The position numbers and the translations under genes are program-made. Below, one piece after another: positions 33,658 through 41,904 of a DNA stretch of 64,000 bases. The notes under the pieces are model-generated. The model saw only the letters and a program-made list of their open reading frames with translations. It was not told the origin of the DNA and made no database searches. Positions within the stretch are counted from its first letter, which is position 1, and every line of letters starts with the position of its first letter. Source of the stretch: Bacteroidota bacterium (lineage in GTDB: Bacteria > Bacteroidota > Bacteroidia > UBA8524); NCBI GenBank assembly GCA_006226545.1, contig SBGR01000078.1, positions 1 to 64,000 of the forward strand. The letters run 5' to 3'.

Positions 33658-34515
33658 ATGGCCGTGAAAATAATTGAATGCCCGCGCGACGCGATGCAAG
33701 GAATACACGACTTCATTCCAACTACCGATAAAATACGCTACCTCAACGCCTTGTTGAAGGCCGGTTTCGACACGCTCGATTTCGGCAGCTTCGTATCGCC
33801 TAAAGCCATTCCGCAAATGCGTGATACCGCTGAGGTTCTGGCTGGTTTGGACTTAAAAAATACCGACACTAAACTCCTGGCAATTGTGGCCAATGAGAAA
33901 GGGGCCGACATGGCTTGCGAACACGAGGAGATTCAGTACTTAGGCTTTCCTTTTTCGATATCGGAGACTTTTCAAATTCGCAATACCAACTCCACCATAG
34001 CCGAGGCTTTGGTGCGCGTAGAATACATGCAAAAGCGCTGTGAGGAAACCGGAAAAGAGCTGGTGGTTTACTTGAGCATGGGTTTTGGCAATCCGTATGG
34101 CGACGATTGGAACGCCGCCATTGTAGGACGCTGGGTTAGCCGCATGGCAGATAGAGGAATTAAAATTCTTTCTTTAAGCGATACCGTGGGCGTGGCTACA
34201 CCGGAGTCCATTAAGTATTTGTTTAGCGAATTGATCCCTGCTTACCGCGATATTGAGTTTGGCGCACACCTGCATACCACACCGCATACGTGGGAACCCA
34301 AGATTGCCGCTGCCTACCAAGCCGGCTGCCGCCGATTTGACGGCGCACTAAAAGGCTACGGAGGTTGTCCGATGGCCACCGACAAACTCACAGGTAATAT
34401 GCCTACCGAAAACCTCCTGCAGTACTTCCGCACCGTGAAAGAAGAGACCGGCATCAATGCAGATGCCTTTTCTGATGCAATGCTGATTGCCGGAGACATC
34501 TTCCAAGGGCATTAA
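33658..34515 (+). CDS. Hydroxymethylglutaryl-CoA lyase-like protein
   Basis: This is 285 residues from the ATG at 33658, a DRE-TIM barrel of the HMG-CoA lyase/isopropylmalate synthase superfamily. It shows ECPRDAMQGI near the start, SLSDTVGVATPESI (about 180), the metal-binding GAHLHTTP (about 202-209) and the catalytic loop GYGGCPMATDKLTGNMPTEN with Cys at about 240. HMG-CoA lyase cleaves HMG-CoA to acetyl-CoA and acetoacetate in leucine and ketone metabolism. CPMA instead of the usual CPYA is a minor change. The stop TAA starts a hexamer array. Confidence 0.85.
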   Translation: MAVKIIECPRDAMQGIHDFIPTTDKIRYLNALLKAGFDTLDFGSFVSPKAIPQMRDTAEVLAGLDLKNTDTKLLAIVANEKGADMACEHEEIQYLGFPFSISETFQIRNTNSTIAEALVRVEYMQKRCEETGKELVVYLSMGFGNPYGDDWNAAIVGRWVSRMADRGIKILSLSDTVGVATPESIKYLFSELIPAYRDIEFGAHLHTTPHTWEPKIAAAYQAGCRRFDGALKGYGGCPMATDKLTGNMPTENLLQYFRTVKEETGINADAFSDAMLIAGDIFQGH

Positions 34516-34555
34516 CCTCAACCTCAACCTTAGCCTCAACCTTAGCCTCAACCTC
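34514..34555 (+). repeat. Seven-unit hexamer array (AACCTN)
   Basis: Seven 6-base units (AACCTC, AACCTT, AGCCTC and so on) overlap the HMG-CoA lyase stop and end 14 bases before the RluF start. This is the same unit as the array at 21338. Confidence 0.85.
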
Positions 34556-34569
34556 AACCCCATTCGCCC

Positions 34570-35298
34570 ATGTCTGGCACCCGAATAAATAAATACCTCA
34601 GCGAAGTTGGTTTCTGTTCTCGAAGAGCCGCAGACGGATTAATTGAAGCCAGGAAAGTAACCATCAATGGGAAGGTCCCTGAAATGGGCACCAAAGTGAT
34701 GCCCGGCGATGAAGTACGCGTTAATGGAAAGCTAATCTCCCCTCCCAAGGAAGAGTTTGTCTACATGGCTTTTAATAAGCCGGTGGGAATAGTGTGTACC
34801 ACGGATACCCGAAGGGAGAAGAACAATATCATCGATTATATCAATTACCCCAAGCGCATCTTTCCAATAGGAAGATTGGATAAACCCAGTGAAGGCCTCA
34901 TTTTCCTTACTAACGATGGCGATATCGTAAATAAAATATTAAGGGCACGAAACAACCACGAAAAGGAATACTTGGTCAAAGTAAACAAAGCCATTACACC
35001 CGATTTTATTCAACGGATGGCCAATGGTATTCCCATACTTGATACGGTTACGCGAAACTGTGAAGTGGAACAGACCGGTAAATTCACATTCAGAATTGTT
35101 CTAACGCAAGGCCTCAACCGTCAAATCAGACGTATGTGTGAATACCTGAATTATGAAGTTGTACAGCTGAAAAGGATTAGAATAATGAATGTGTCTCTCG
35201 ACTTGCCCATTGGAAAGTGGCGACATCTAACCAAAAAAGAACTCGACGGTATTAATCGCATGGTGAAAGATTCTGCGAAAACATTCGATGAAGACTAA
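34570..35298 (+). CDS. 23S rRNA pseudouridine synthase, RluF/RluB type
   Basis: The protein has 242 residues. The S4 domain (2-60) contains the motif INKYLSEVGFCSRRAADGLI. The catalytic domain has GRLDKPSEGLIFLTNDGDIV with the catalytic Asp at about 100, RNNHEKEYLVKV and GLNRQIRRMCEYLNYEVVQLKRIRIMNV. The pattern and spacing fit RluF (E. coli U2604) better than RluB, whose length is larger. It modifies the peptidyl-transferase region of 23S rRNA. A low-complexity hexamer array is immediately upstream, so no ordinary promoter is visible. Confidence 0.88.
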   Translation: MSGTRINKYLSEVGFCSRRAADGLIEARKVTINGKVPEMGTKVMPGDEVRVNGKLISPPKEEFVYMAFNKPVGIVCTTDTRREKNNIIDYINYPKRIFPIGRLDKPSEGLIFLTNDGDIVNKILRARNNHEKEYLVKVNKAITPDFIQRMANGIPILDTVTRNCEVEQTGKFTFRIVLTQGLNRQIRRMCEYLNYEVVQLKRIRIMNVSLDLPIGKWRHLTKKELDGINRMVKDSAKTFDED

Positions 35299-35344
35299 GT
35301 GATTTATTCAACTGATATTTCTTGAACTCGCTTAAATTACCCCT

Positions 35345-36571
35345 ATGAAAAACGCGGCCGTTGGCTTCATCTTTATCACCTTGCTTCTCGACGTTATTGG
35401 CTTGGGAATCATCATTCCGGTTGTACCTGAGCTTATCGCTGAGCTGAAAGGCGTTTCCATTACGGAGGCCTCGAAGTATGGCGGTATCTTGATGTTTGTT
35501 TACGCTGTTTTTCAGTTTCTGTTTGCACCTATTGTGGGTGGATTAAGCGACCGCTACGGACGTAGACCTGTTCTTTTGCTGAGCCTCTTGGGCTTCGGTT
35601 TGGATTACCTGCTTTTGGCTTTGGCTCCTAGTTACGCTTGGCTGTTTATTGGGCGAATTCTAGCCGGCATTTTTGGCGCTAGCTTCACCACATGTTCGGC
35701 TTATATAGCGGATGTATCGACGCCGGAAAAGAAGGCACAGAACTTCGGACTTATCGGCGTGGCCTTTGGAGTTGGATTTATTTTCGGACCTTTTATCGGG
35801 GGTATCCTCGGACAATACGGTACACGTATTCCTTTTTATGCCGCAGCGGGTGTAAGTGCCTTGAACTTGATTTACGGATTCTTTATCTTACCTGAATCGC
35901 TTAAACCAGAAAACCGCCGCAAGTTTGAATGGAGCAGAGCCAACCCGATTGGCACCATTCGCAAGATTTTGTTGTTTCCTCAGCTGCGCGCCATGCTGGG
36001 TGGACTATTCTTCATTTACGTGGCCTCGCATGCGGTACAATCCACTTGGAACTATTTCACCATGGATCAGTTCAAATGGAGCATCGCTGAGGTGGGGTAT
36101 TCACTTGGATTTGTAGGAATTATGTCGGCTTTGGTTCAAGGACTGCTAATCCGCATTGCCATTCCTAAATTAGGTCAACACAAGGCCATCGTAATTGGCT
36201 TTCTGTTCTATATTTTAGGTTTGATTCTGTTTTCCGTTGCCAACGAAGCGTGGATGCTCTATGCGATCTTGGTGATCTATAGCTTAGGAGGAATTGCCGG
36301 CCCTGCGATCCAAGGGTTTATGTCTAACCTGGTACCCATGAACGAACAAGGTGAACTGCAAGGTGCCTTGTCGGCCATGTTGAGTTTATCCAGTATTGTT
36401 GGCCCCTTATTAATGACCAATGTTTACGCTGCATTTGCTGATGAGTATTCCAGCATTCTCTTTCCGGGTGCAGCCTTTGCGTTAGCTGCTTTGTTTTCTA
36501 TTCTGAGTTTGTTTTTAGTTGTTCGAGCGATGAAAAAGAAAGCCCCCGAAGTGATTAGTGCAGCGGAGTAA
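35345..36571 (+). CDS. MFS transporter, TetA-like
   Basis: The protein has 408 residues and twelve hydrophobic segments. The motif-A loop is GGLSDRYGRRPVLLLSLLG (about 66-84), and a conserved GRILAGIFGASFTTCSAYIADVS with Asp in helix 4 and GPFIGGILGQYG (motif C) follow, as in tetracycline-type efflux proteins. Substrate is unconfirmed. It converges on the following small gene, whose stop overlaps its own by 17 bases. Confidence 0.88.
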   Translation: MKNAAVGFIFITLLLDVIGLGIIIPVVPELIAELKGVSITEASKYGGILMFVYAVFQFLFAPIVGGLSDRYGRRPVLLLSLLGFGLDYLLLALAPSYAWLFIGRILAGIFGASFTTCSAYIADVSTPEKKAQNFGLIGVAFGVGFIFGPFIGGILGQYGTRIPFYAAAGVSALNLIYGFFILPESLKPENRRKFEWSRANPIGTIRKILLFPQLRAMLGGLFFIYVASHAVQSTWNYFTMDQFKWSIAEVGYSLGFVGIMSALVQGLLIRIAIPKLGQHKAIVIGFLFYILGLILFSVANEAWMLYAILVIYSLGGIAGPAIQGFMSNLVPMNEQGELQGALSAMLSLSSIVGPLLMTNVYAAFADEYSSILFPGAAFALAALFSILSLFLVVRAMKKKAPEVISAAE

Positions 36572-37052
36572 GACCTAAGGCTTTTCGGGCATTGGGCTCG
36601 GTGCTGTCTATGGCGTAAATCTGTTGGTAATACTTCATGGCCTCCTTGGTATTGCCGGCATATTTGTATTTACGCGCCACCTCAACTAGACCTTCTACTT
36701 TTTCCTTTTTCAGTTTTTCCCTGAAGCTATTGGGATCAGGTTTACTGGAGACTTTAGAATTCAAAAGGATAATACTGATGGCCGTGATAACCGCTGAAAT
36801 ACCAATAAAAAGCCAGGTTAGCTGCCGGTTCTCTTTGCGCTGTTTCTTTTCCAGGTAAAGCCGAAACTCGGCCCACTCCTGCTCCTCCATTTCCGGGAAA
36901 GCATACTTTGTCTCTTGCGGAATCTCGGTACCCAGTTTCAGCCAGTCGCGGGTGCTGATATTCTTTCGCTTAAAAACCGACTCATACTTGCTGAGCTCGC
37001 GGTTGTTCTTAAGTGTATTAATCGCCGACGATTGTGTTCCCTCGGATCCCAT
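36555..37052 (-). CDS. Small single-helix membrane protein, TPR-like
   Basis: The protein has 165 residues. An N-terminal motif ending LKNNRELSKYESVFKRKN precedes one membrane helix (about 79-98), and a TPR-like C-terminus (KYKYAGNTKEAMKYYQQIYAIDSTEPNARKALG, about 125-158). The N-terminal LKxNR motif is shared with the neighbour upstream and with other short Bacteroidota proteins I recall. It overlaps that gene's end by 35 bases in another frame. Function is unknown. The ATG at 37052 is the first in-frame start. An ATT codon at 37022 exactly overlapping the upstream TAA is an alternative. Confidence 0.65.
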   Translation of the reverse strand: MGSEGTQSSAINTLKNNRELSKYESVFKRKNISTRDWLKLGTEIPQETKYAFPEMEEQEWAEFRLYLEKKQRKENRQLTWLFIGISAVITAISIILLNSKVSSKPDPNSFREKLKKEKVEGLVEVARKYKYAGNTKEAMKYYQQIYAIDSTEPNARKALGLTPLH

Positions 37053-37635
37053 TTTGATTAAGACTATCTATTGAAAGCTGTTGATTTAGTCGCGCTATTG
37101 CTTGCTGTGCTTTACCGTTTCCCGGCAATAACTTTAGAACCTCATTATACCGCATCAAGGCCTCTTCTTTTTCTCCTTTTCGCTCGTAGATTTCCGCGTC
37201 TTGCATCATGTATAAAGCCTGTTCAGCATTCTTCTCCTGTTCTTGAATTAGCCTCAAATTCCGCTCGGAATCTTCCGAATCCTTTTTTAATGTATTGAAG
37301 GCGTAGTAAGCCGAGAACAGCAATAGGAGAAATACGGATAGTGTACTGATAACGATAGTAGTTCTTGTGCGCAGGTGTTTGCTTTCTCTTTCTAATTCAA
37401 CCTCTCTTCTGCGCTCAGCCACAATCTTCGCTACCCGTTCCTTTTTGGCTTCATCCCAATTAGCGGTAGGATCCTCTTCTATATCAATCGCTTCGCGATC
37501 ATCATCCATCGAATTCGGATCTTTTCCGAGAAAGCGACTTTCAGCCCCCTTTTCAAAAGCAGATTGATGCCTGCGCATGCCATTGTTGTAGCGCAGGGAT
37601 TGAAGCATCCCAATGACTGACCCACCGAAACCCAT
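37018..37635 (-). CDS. Small single-helix membrane protein, TPR-like
   Basis: The protein has 205 residues. MGFGGSVIGMLQSLRYNNGMRRHQSAF (1-27) resembles a recurring N-terminal motif of unknown Bacteroidota proteins. A charged segment leads to one membrane helix (about 92-110), a coiled coil and a TPR-like segment (YERKGEKEEALMRYNEVLKLLPGNGKAQQAIARL, about 150-185). It is related in design to the next gene and overlaps it by 35 bases. Upstream lies the inverted heptamer-array region. Confidence 0.65.
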   Translation of the reverse strand: MGFGGSVIGMLQSLRYNNGMRRHQSAFEKGAESRFLGKDPNSMDDDREAIDIEEDPTANWDEAKKERVAKIVAERRREVELERESKHLRTRTTIVISTLSVFLLLLFSAYYAFNTLKKDSEDSERNLRLIQEQEKNAEQALYMMQDAEIYERKGEKEEALMRYNEVLKLLPGNGKAQQAIARLNQQLSIDSLNQNGIRGNTIVGD

Positions 37636-37659
37636 ACCGCAAGATAGGGAAGTTTTACG

Positions 37660-37764
37660 TGTTAAGTTTTAAGAGTTAAGTTCCAAAAATCAAAAGCCAA
37701 AATCCAAGTTCCAAAAGCCAAGAGTCAAGAGCCAGGAGCCAAGAGCCAAGTTCCAAAAGCAAGG
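37660..37764 (+). repeat. Fifteen-unit heptamer array (AGCCAAG/TTCCAAA)
   Basis: One hundred and five bases divide into fifteen 7-base units, among them TTCCAAA (three exact), AGCCAAG (three exact) and TTAAG-ending units at the left. It lies in the 169-base gap between the NamZ-like gene and the small TPR-like gene. Confidence 0.85.
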
Positions 37765-37773
37765 ATCACTTTA

Positions 37774-37801
37774 TTTGGAATTTGGTTTTTGGAAATTGAA
37801 A
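37774..37801 (-). repeat. Inverted heptamer array (TTCCAAA on the minus strand)
   Basis: TTTGGAA occurs at 37774 and 37788, with TTTGGTT and ATTGAAA units between and after them. These are reverse complements of the TTCCAAA units in 37660-37764, so the two arrays can pair. Confidence 0.7.
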
Positions 37802-37804
37802 TTT

Positions 37805-38965
37805 CTACTCGAAGTCTGGGTACAAGAGGTATTTTTTACGGATGGCTTTGAAGCGATCCAAGTCGTCTGTCCAGGTTGCGCGATAATCTTCATAACTCAT
37901 ACCTGATTCGATTGCATTCGCCATACTCTTGCCTCCGGCCAGTAAAGCGAAGAAGGAAGTAAAGTAGGCTTTGTTGGTGCTATCGTAGGTTTGAAATAGG
38001 TACTCCAAATGGAGCATGCCTTCCTCGTCGGGTGGCGCATTGAATACCTTCCCAAAACACGTATCTCCCTTCAAAGGCGGATTAGGTGCTGCGTGAGCGA
38101 TGGGAACAGGAACAAATACCGTATCTACCCAAACTTTTCCCTTCCAATTCGGGTGACCAATTAACTGAAAAGGTTTGTTTGTGCCTCTGCCCAAGCTGAT
38201 GGGTGTGCCTTCAAAAAAGCAAAGACTTGGGTACCAAGCTATGGCTAAATCGTTTGGCAAATTGGGCGATGGCGCCACAGGCAAACTATAGCGGTCGGTA
38301 TGTTTGTAGTGCTTCACTTGCACCACGGCTAAATTGCATTGTATTCCACCGTTTAACCAGCCTTCACCGTTGATCATCTGAGCATATTCGCCTATGGTCA
38401 TGCCGTGCACCACAGGAATTGGGTGCATCCCAACAAACGACTTGAAATTAGTGTCGAGCACGGGACCATCCACGTAAAAACCATTTGGATTTGGTCGGTC
38501 TAAAACCAGAAAAGGTATGGCTTGTTCGGCACAGGCTTCCATCACGTAATGCATGGTAGAGATATAGGTATAAAAGCGAGCGCCCACATCTTGGATATCG
38601 AAGATCACGAGGTCCACCCCGGCTAAATCTGCTTTGGTTGGCTTTTTATGCTTACCGTAGAGGGAGATGATAGGCAAGCCGGTTTGCACATCTTTAGATG
38701 ATTTCACCTTCTCTCCTGCCCCATGATCGCCTCTAAAGCCATGCTCCGGAGCGAAGATGCCCTGAATCTGCACACCCAAACTCAGCATGCTATCCACCAA
38801 ATGCGTTTGGCCCACTCGGCTGGTTTGGTTCACCACCAAAGCCACTTTCTTGTTTCGCGTAAAGGGTAGCCAGGCCTCTACCTGATCAGCTCCACACAGT
38901 GGTTCTGCCGCCTGAAGTGGTAATGTAAGTGCGATAAACAGAGAAAGAAGGAAAGTTTTATGCAT
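37805..38965 (-). CDS. DUF1343 exo-beta-N-acetylmuramidase-like protein (NamZ family)
   Basis: The protein has 386 residues with a signal peptide (1-19, ending LQAA). The family signature follows: VALVVNQTSRVG, IFAPEHGFRGDHGAGEKVKS, LISLYGKHKKPT, DIQDVGARFYTYISTMHYVM, DRPNPNG and FVGMHPIPVVHGMTIGEYAQM. NamZ removes MurNAc from the non-reducing end of peptidoglycan fragments and acts in the periplasm during recycling. GlmM and a LolC/E-like permease elsewhere in the window also serve the envelope, but no operon links them. The divergent permease gene starts 62 bases upstream. Confidence 0.92.
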   Translation of the reverse strand: MHKTFLLSLFIALTLPLQAAEPLCGADQVEAWLPFTRNKKVALVVNQTSRVGQTHLVDSMLSLGVQIQGIFAPEHGFRGDHGAGEKVKSSKDVQTGLPIISLYGKHKKPTKADLAGVDLVIFDIQDVGARFYTYISTMHYVMEACAEQAIPFLVLDRPNPNGFYVDGPVLDTNFKSFVGMHPIPVVHGMTIGEYAQMINGEGWLNGGIQCNLAVVQVKHYKHTDRYSLPVAPSPNLPNDLAIAWYPSLCFFEGTPISLGRGTNKPFQLIGHPNWKGKVWVDTVFVPVPIAHAAPNPPLKGDTCFGKVFNAPPDEEGMLHLEYLFQTYDSTNKAYFTSFFALLAGGKSMANAIESGMSYEDYRATWTDDLDRFKAIRKKYLLYPDFE

Positions 38966-39027
38966 TTTTGAAGCACATTAAAAACGGGAGTAAAGGTATA
39001 AAGCTCTGCTTTCGTAAAAAAGCCTAC

Positions 39028-40248
39028 ATGAGATTCAGCTATTTTGTTGCCAAACGTCTTGCTACCGGAGAAAAAAGCTTTTCCTCCTTTATCCTGCGCA
39101 TCGGCATTGCAGCAATTGCCATTTCCGTAACGGTGATGCTTTTGGCTATCGGCATCATGCGCGGCTACAAAACTGAAATCACACAGAAGATTACCGGCTT
39201 CAATGCGCATATCCTTATCCGCGCACTCGACTTCAACGAATCGTTTGAAGCCAAACCAATTAGCGCCAAGGCCGCCTATCTCGACGAGATTCGCGCCCTA
39301 CCCGAGGTGCGTTCCGTACAAGGCTTCGCTCAAAAGGCCGGCATCATTAAAACGGAAAAGGCTATTGAAGGCATCGTACTCAAGGGCATCGACTCCAGCT
39401 ACGATCAACATTTTTTAAAGGAAAGCTTAAAATCCGGACGCCTGCCTCAACTGGGTGGTGAAGAGCAAGATGAAATACTGCTTTCCCAATACACCGCACG
39501 TAAACTGCAACTGGATACGGGCGATAAGATTACCATTCTCTTCATAGAAAGCCAAGACCAGCCGGTGCGTGTTCGCCGACTGAAGATCTGCGGAATCTTC
39601 GAGACGGGTTTGGACAATTACGATAAAACATTTGGCGTCGTGGATTTACGTCAGATTCGAGGGCTTTATGCATGGGAAGATTCTTTGGTAGAAGGTTTTG
39701 AAGTGCAATTACACGACTTCAACCACTTGGACGCTAGCAGCAAAGCCATCGGTAAAATTGTTCCTCCGGAATACCAGGTAGTCAATGCACGTCAACTTCG
39801 TCCGCAAATCTTTGATTGGCTAACTTTATTGGATACCAATGTGGTGATCATTCTTGTATTGATGGTTCTGGTTGCCGCCATTAACATCATTACTTCTTTA
39901 CTGATACTCATTCTGGAACGCACCAATATGATTGGTATCCTTAAAGCCTTAGGCGCAAATAACAAACAAGTGCGTCGCATTTTCTTGTGGAATGCCGCTT
40001 ACCTCATCGTCTTAGGACTAGGAATTGGAAACTTAGTAGGCATGGGACTAGGTTATTTGGAGCGCTATACCCAGTTCTTCCAACTCGACCCTGCGTCGTA
40101 TTACCTTAGTGCCGTTCCTTTTGAAATGCCATTCTATGCTTGGGCCGGCGTTAATCTTGGCACCTTCCTTTTCTGCATGCTTGTGCTTCTTTTACCGGCA
40201 CGTATGATTTCCGGTATCTCTCCGGTAAAGGCCATCCGATTTGAGTAA
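39028..40248 (+). CDS. LolC/LolE-type ABC transporter permease
   Basis: This is 406 residues from the ATG at 39028, where MRFSYFVAKRLATGEKSFSSFI is the usual LolC/E opening. One N-terminal helix (about 25-47), a periplasmic domain (about 50-270) and three C-terminal helices follow. The FtsX segment includes ERTNMIGILKALGANNKQVRRIF and the end ARMISGISPVKAIRFE. It probably moves lipoproteins out of the inner membrane with LolD, but no ATPase gene is beside it. An in-frame start at 38968 adds residues unlike the family. Confidence 0.88.
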   Translation: MRFSYFVAKRLATGEKSFSSFILRIGIAAIAISVTVMLLAIGIMRGYKTEITQKITGFNAHILIRALDFNESFEAKPISAKAAYLDEIRALPEVRSVQGFAQKAGIIKTEKAIEGIVLKGIDSSYDQHFLKESLKSGRLPQLGGEEQDEILLSQYTARKLQLDTGDKITILFIESQDQPVRVRRLKICGIFETGLDNYDKTFGVVDLRQIRGLYAWEDSLVEGFEVQLHDFNHLDASSKAIGKIVPPEYQVVNARQLRPQIFDWLTLLDTNVVIILVLMVLVAAINIITSLLILILERTNMIGILKALGANNKQVRRIFLWNAAYLIVLGLGIGNLVGMGLGYLERYTQFFQLDPASYYLSAVPFEMPFYAWAGVNLGTFLFCMLVLLLPARMISGISPVKAIRFE

Positions 40249-40449
40249 CGGTTACATGGTTTGTGACATTCAGACCTTGAGCCATTTGGACCAATTGACC
40301 ATTTAGACTTCACTACTTTGGAAGGATAGTCAAGTGAGAGCCGGCAAACATCTACCCCTAAAAATTCAAGTCCACAATACCTTACAATCGCATTGAACGT
40401 AAGAGCGAACTAAGCCTTGCCTCTTCCAGATTACGAAGAGCAAAGGGCA

Positions 40450-40475
40450 AAAAAAATCCCCGCTTTCGGCGGGGA
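40450..40475 (-). terminator. Intrinsic terminator for the small sorting-domain gene
   Basis: On the minus strand TCCCCGCC, a GAAAG-type loop and a GCGGGGA arm (plus 40457-40475) run into a T-run (plus A-run at 40449-40456). It ends the transcript of the gene at 40872. Confidence 0.85.
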
Positions 40476-40503
40476 CTACAATTTGTTTCAAATGTTTTGT
40501 TCA

Positions 40504-40872
40504 CTAACTCTTCGTGATCTTACGGGTCTGTTTTACAGAATTACCGTTCACACTAGAATATACTTCAAGAAAATATACCCCGGCGGGTACATCTGTTAAG
40601 TCTACTTTCACTTCGGTAGTAAGTCCGGCGTAATCTTTCACCACAGGTTTAACCATCTCCTGACCCAAGAGGTTAACCACTTTTACTTCCAAAGATTGAT
40701 ACTGATTTACGTATTCCAACTCTACTTCCAAAGTCAAGATATTACGAATCGGGTTTGGATAGTAACGGATTACAGGACCCTTTTCGAGCTCAGTGTCGGT
40801 CAAAGGACCGTTGGCCTGGGTCAGGGGCACAATTGCGAGCATTAATGATAGGATAAGTAAGAGTTTCTTCAT
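40504..40872 (-). CDS. Small secreted protein, mostly a sorting domain
   Basis: The protein has 122 residues: a signal peptide (1-20, ending LTQA), about 15 linker residues and a type A T9SS-like sorting domain (YYPNPIRNILTLEV, VKVVNLLGQEMV, VPAGVYFLEVYSS, TRKITK). It has no cargo domain. It may be a small exported adhesin-like protein or an anchor. It has its own terminator and is probably monocistronic. Confidence 0.82.
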   Translation of the reverse strand: MKKLLLILSLMLAIVPLTQANGPLTDTELEKGPVIRYYPNPIRNILTLEVELEYVNQYQSLEVKVVNLLGQEMVKPVVKDYAGLTTEVKVDLTDVPAGVYFLEVYSSVNGNSVKQTRKITKS

Positions 40873-40938
40873 ATACGAGCTTTACACAAAAATATGTTAA
40901 AAGTGTGCCATTATTCCAAACTCACTTTGATTTTTTTT

Positions 40939-41904
40939 TCACATTCGATAAGCGGCACGGTGGAGTCTATCGTTAATAGCCCTACCCAATCCCTTGTCGG
41001 GCAAGCGTTCCGCCACAATTCCGTCCAGTTTCAATTCGTCTAAATTTCGCATCAGTGCGAAGAGCTTGCTTGCTGCCTCATCCAAATTTCCCGATTGACT
41101 TAAGGGATAATTCGTACAGCCTTCCGGCAAATCTGCTAGCGGATTTAAGCTAATCAACGCCCATTTCTGTCCCGGCTTCATGCGTGTTTTCAACTCTTCA
41201 AGTCCTGCATCACTCAAATACAACGGCGTATGTGTTGCATAATGTTTATCAAGTTGTCCGGGCGCTTGCGGATTGCTATGTGTAGACAATTGCAGCTCGG
41301 GTGTATAGCCCAATACTTCGCTCAATTGTTCTAGCGATAAACCACCCAAACGCAAAACCTTCACCTCATTATTCAAACATGAAACGATGGTAGATTCCAG
41401 TCCAACTTTTGCCGGACCGCCGTCTAGGATATACGCTACCTCCTTGCCTAATTGCTGCGCTACATGGGCTGCCGTTGTTGGACTCACATAACCGAATGGA
41501 TTCGCGCTTGGAGCGGCTACAGGCTCGCCCAAAGCTTGCAATAAGCGTAAGGTAATTTCGTGTTGTGGAACGCGAACTGCCACGGTAGGCAAACCGGAAC
41601 TTACCAAATCTGAAACTTGATCGGACTTTTCAAAAAGCAAGGTAAGCGGACCGGGCCAAAAGGCATCAGCCAGCTTTTTTGCTTCTGAATTCACCTCTCG
41701 GATATAAGGTTTGGCGGCTTCTAGCGAAGGCACATGCACAATCAAAGGATCAAAGGCAGGTCTATTCTTCGCTTTAAAAATCTGCACTACCGATTCATCC
41801 AAACGAATGAGGGCAGCCAATCCATACACGGTTTCGGTTGGAATGGCTACCAGCTTCCCTGCTTTGAGGTTTGCGGCTGCTTCGCTAACAGAACTGCCAA
41901 TCAT
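40939..41904 (-). CDS. tsaC: L-threonylcarbamoyladenylate synthase (TsaC/Sua5)
   Basis: The protein has 321 residues. It makes threonylcarbamoyl-AMP for the t6A37 modification of ANN-decoding tRNAs. The YrdC domain (about 8-200) shows IPTETVYGLAA, IFKAKNRPAFDPLIVH, FWPGPLTLLFE, VAVRVPQH and PSANPFGYVSPTTAAHV. The C-terminal Sua5 domain ends around LHRAAYRM, so this is the long Sua5 form. It overlaps the NtrC-type gene by four bases (ATGA), although the functions are unrelated. Confidence 0.95.
   Translation of the reverse strand: MIGSSVSEAAANLKAGKLVAIPTETVYGLAALIRLDESVVQIFKAKNRPAFDPLIVHVPSLEAAKPYIREVNSEAKKLADAFWPGPLTLLFEKSDQVSDLVSSGLPTVAVRVPQHEITLRLLQALGEPVAAPSANPFGYVSPTTAAHVAQQLGKEVAYILDGGPAKVGLESTIVSCLNNEVKVLRLGGLSLEQLSEVLGYTPELQLSTHSNPQAPGQLDKHYATHTPLYLSDAGLEELKTRMKPGQKWALISLNPLADLPEGCTNYPLSQSGNLDEAASKLFALMRNLDELKLDGIVAERLPDKGLGRAINDRLHRAAYRM

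Noticed and set aside
34348-34563. Minus-strand frame with an alternating Leu-Arg N-terminus
   Set aside because: It is the translation of the AACCTN hexamer array and has no other support.
37660-37764. Possible CRISPR array
   Set aside because: Units are 7 bases with no spacers, and no Cas gene is present.
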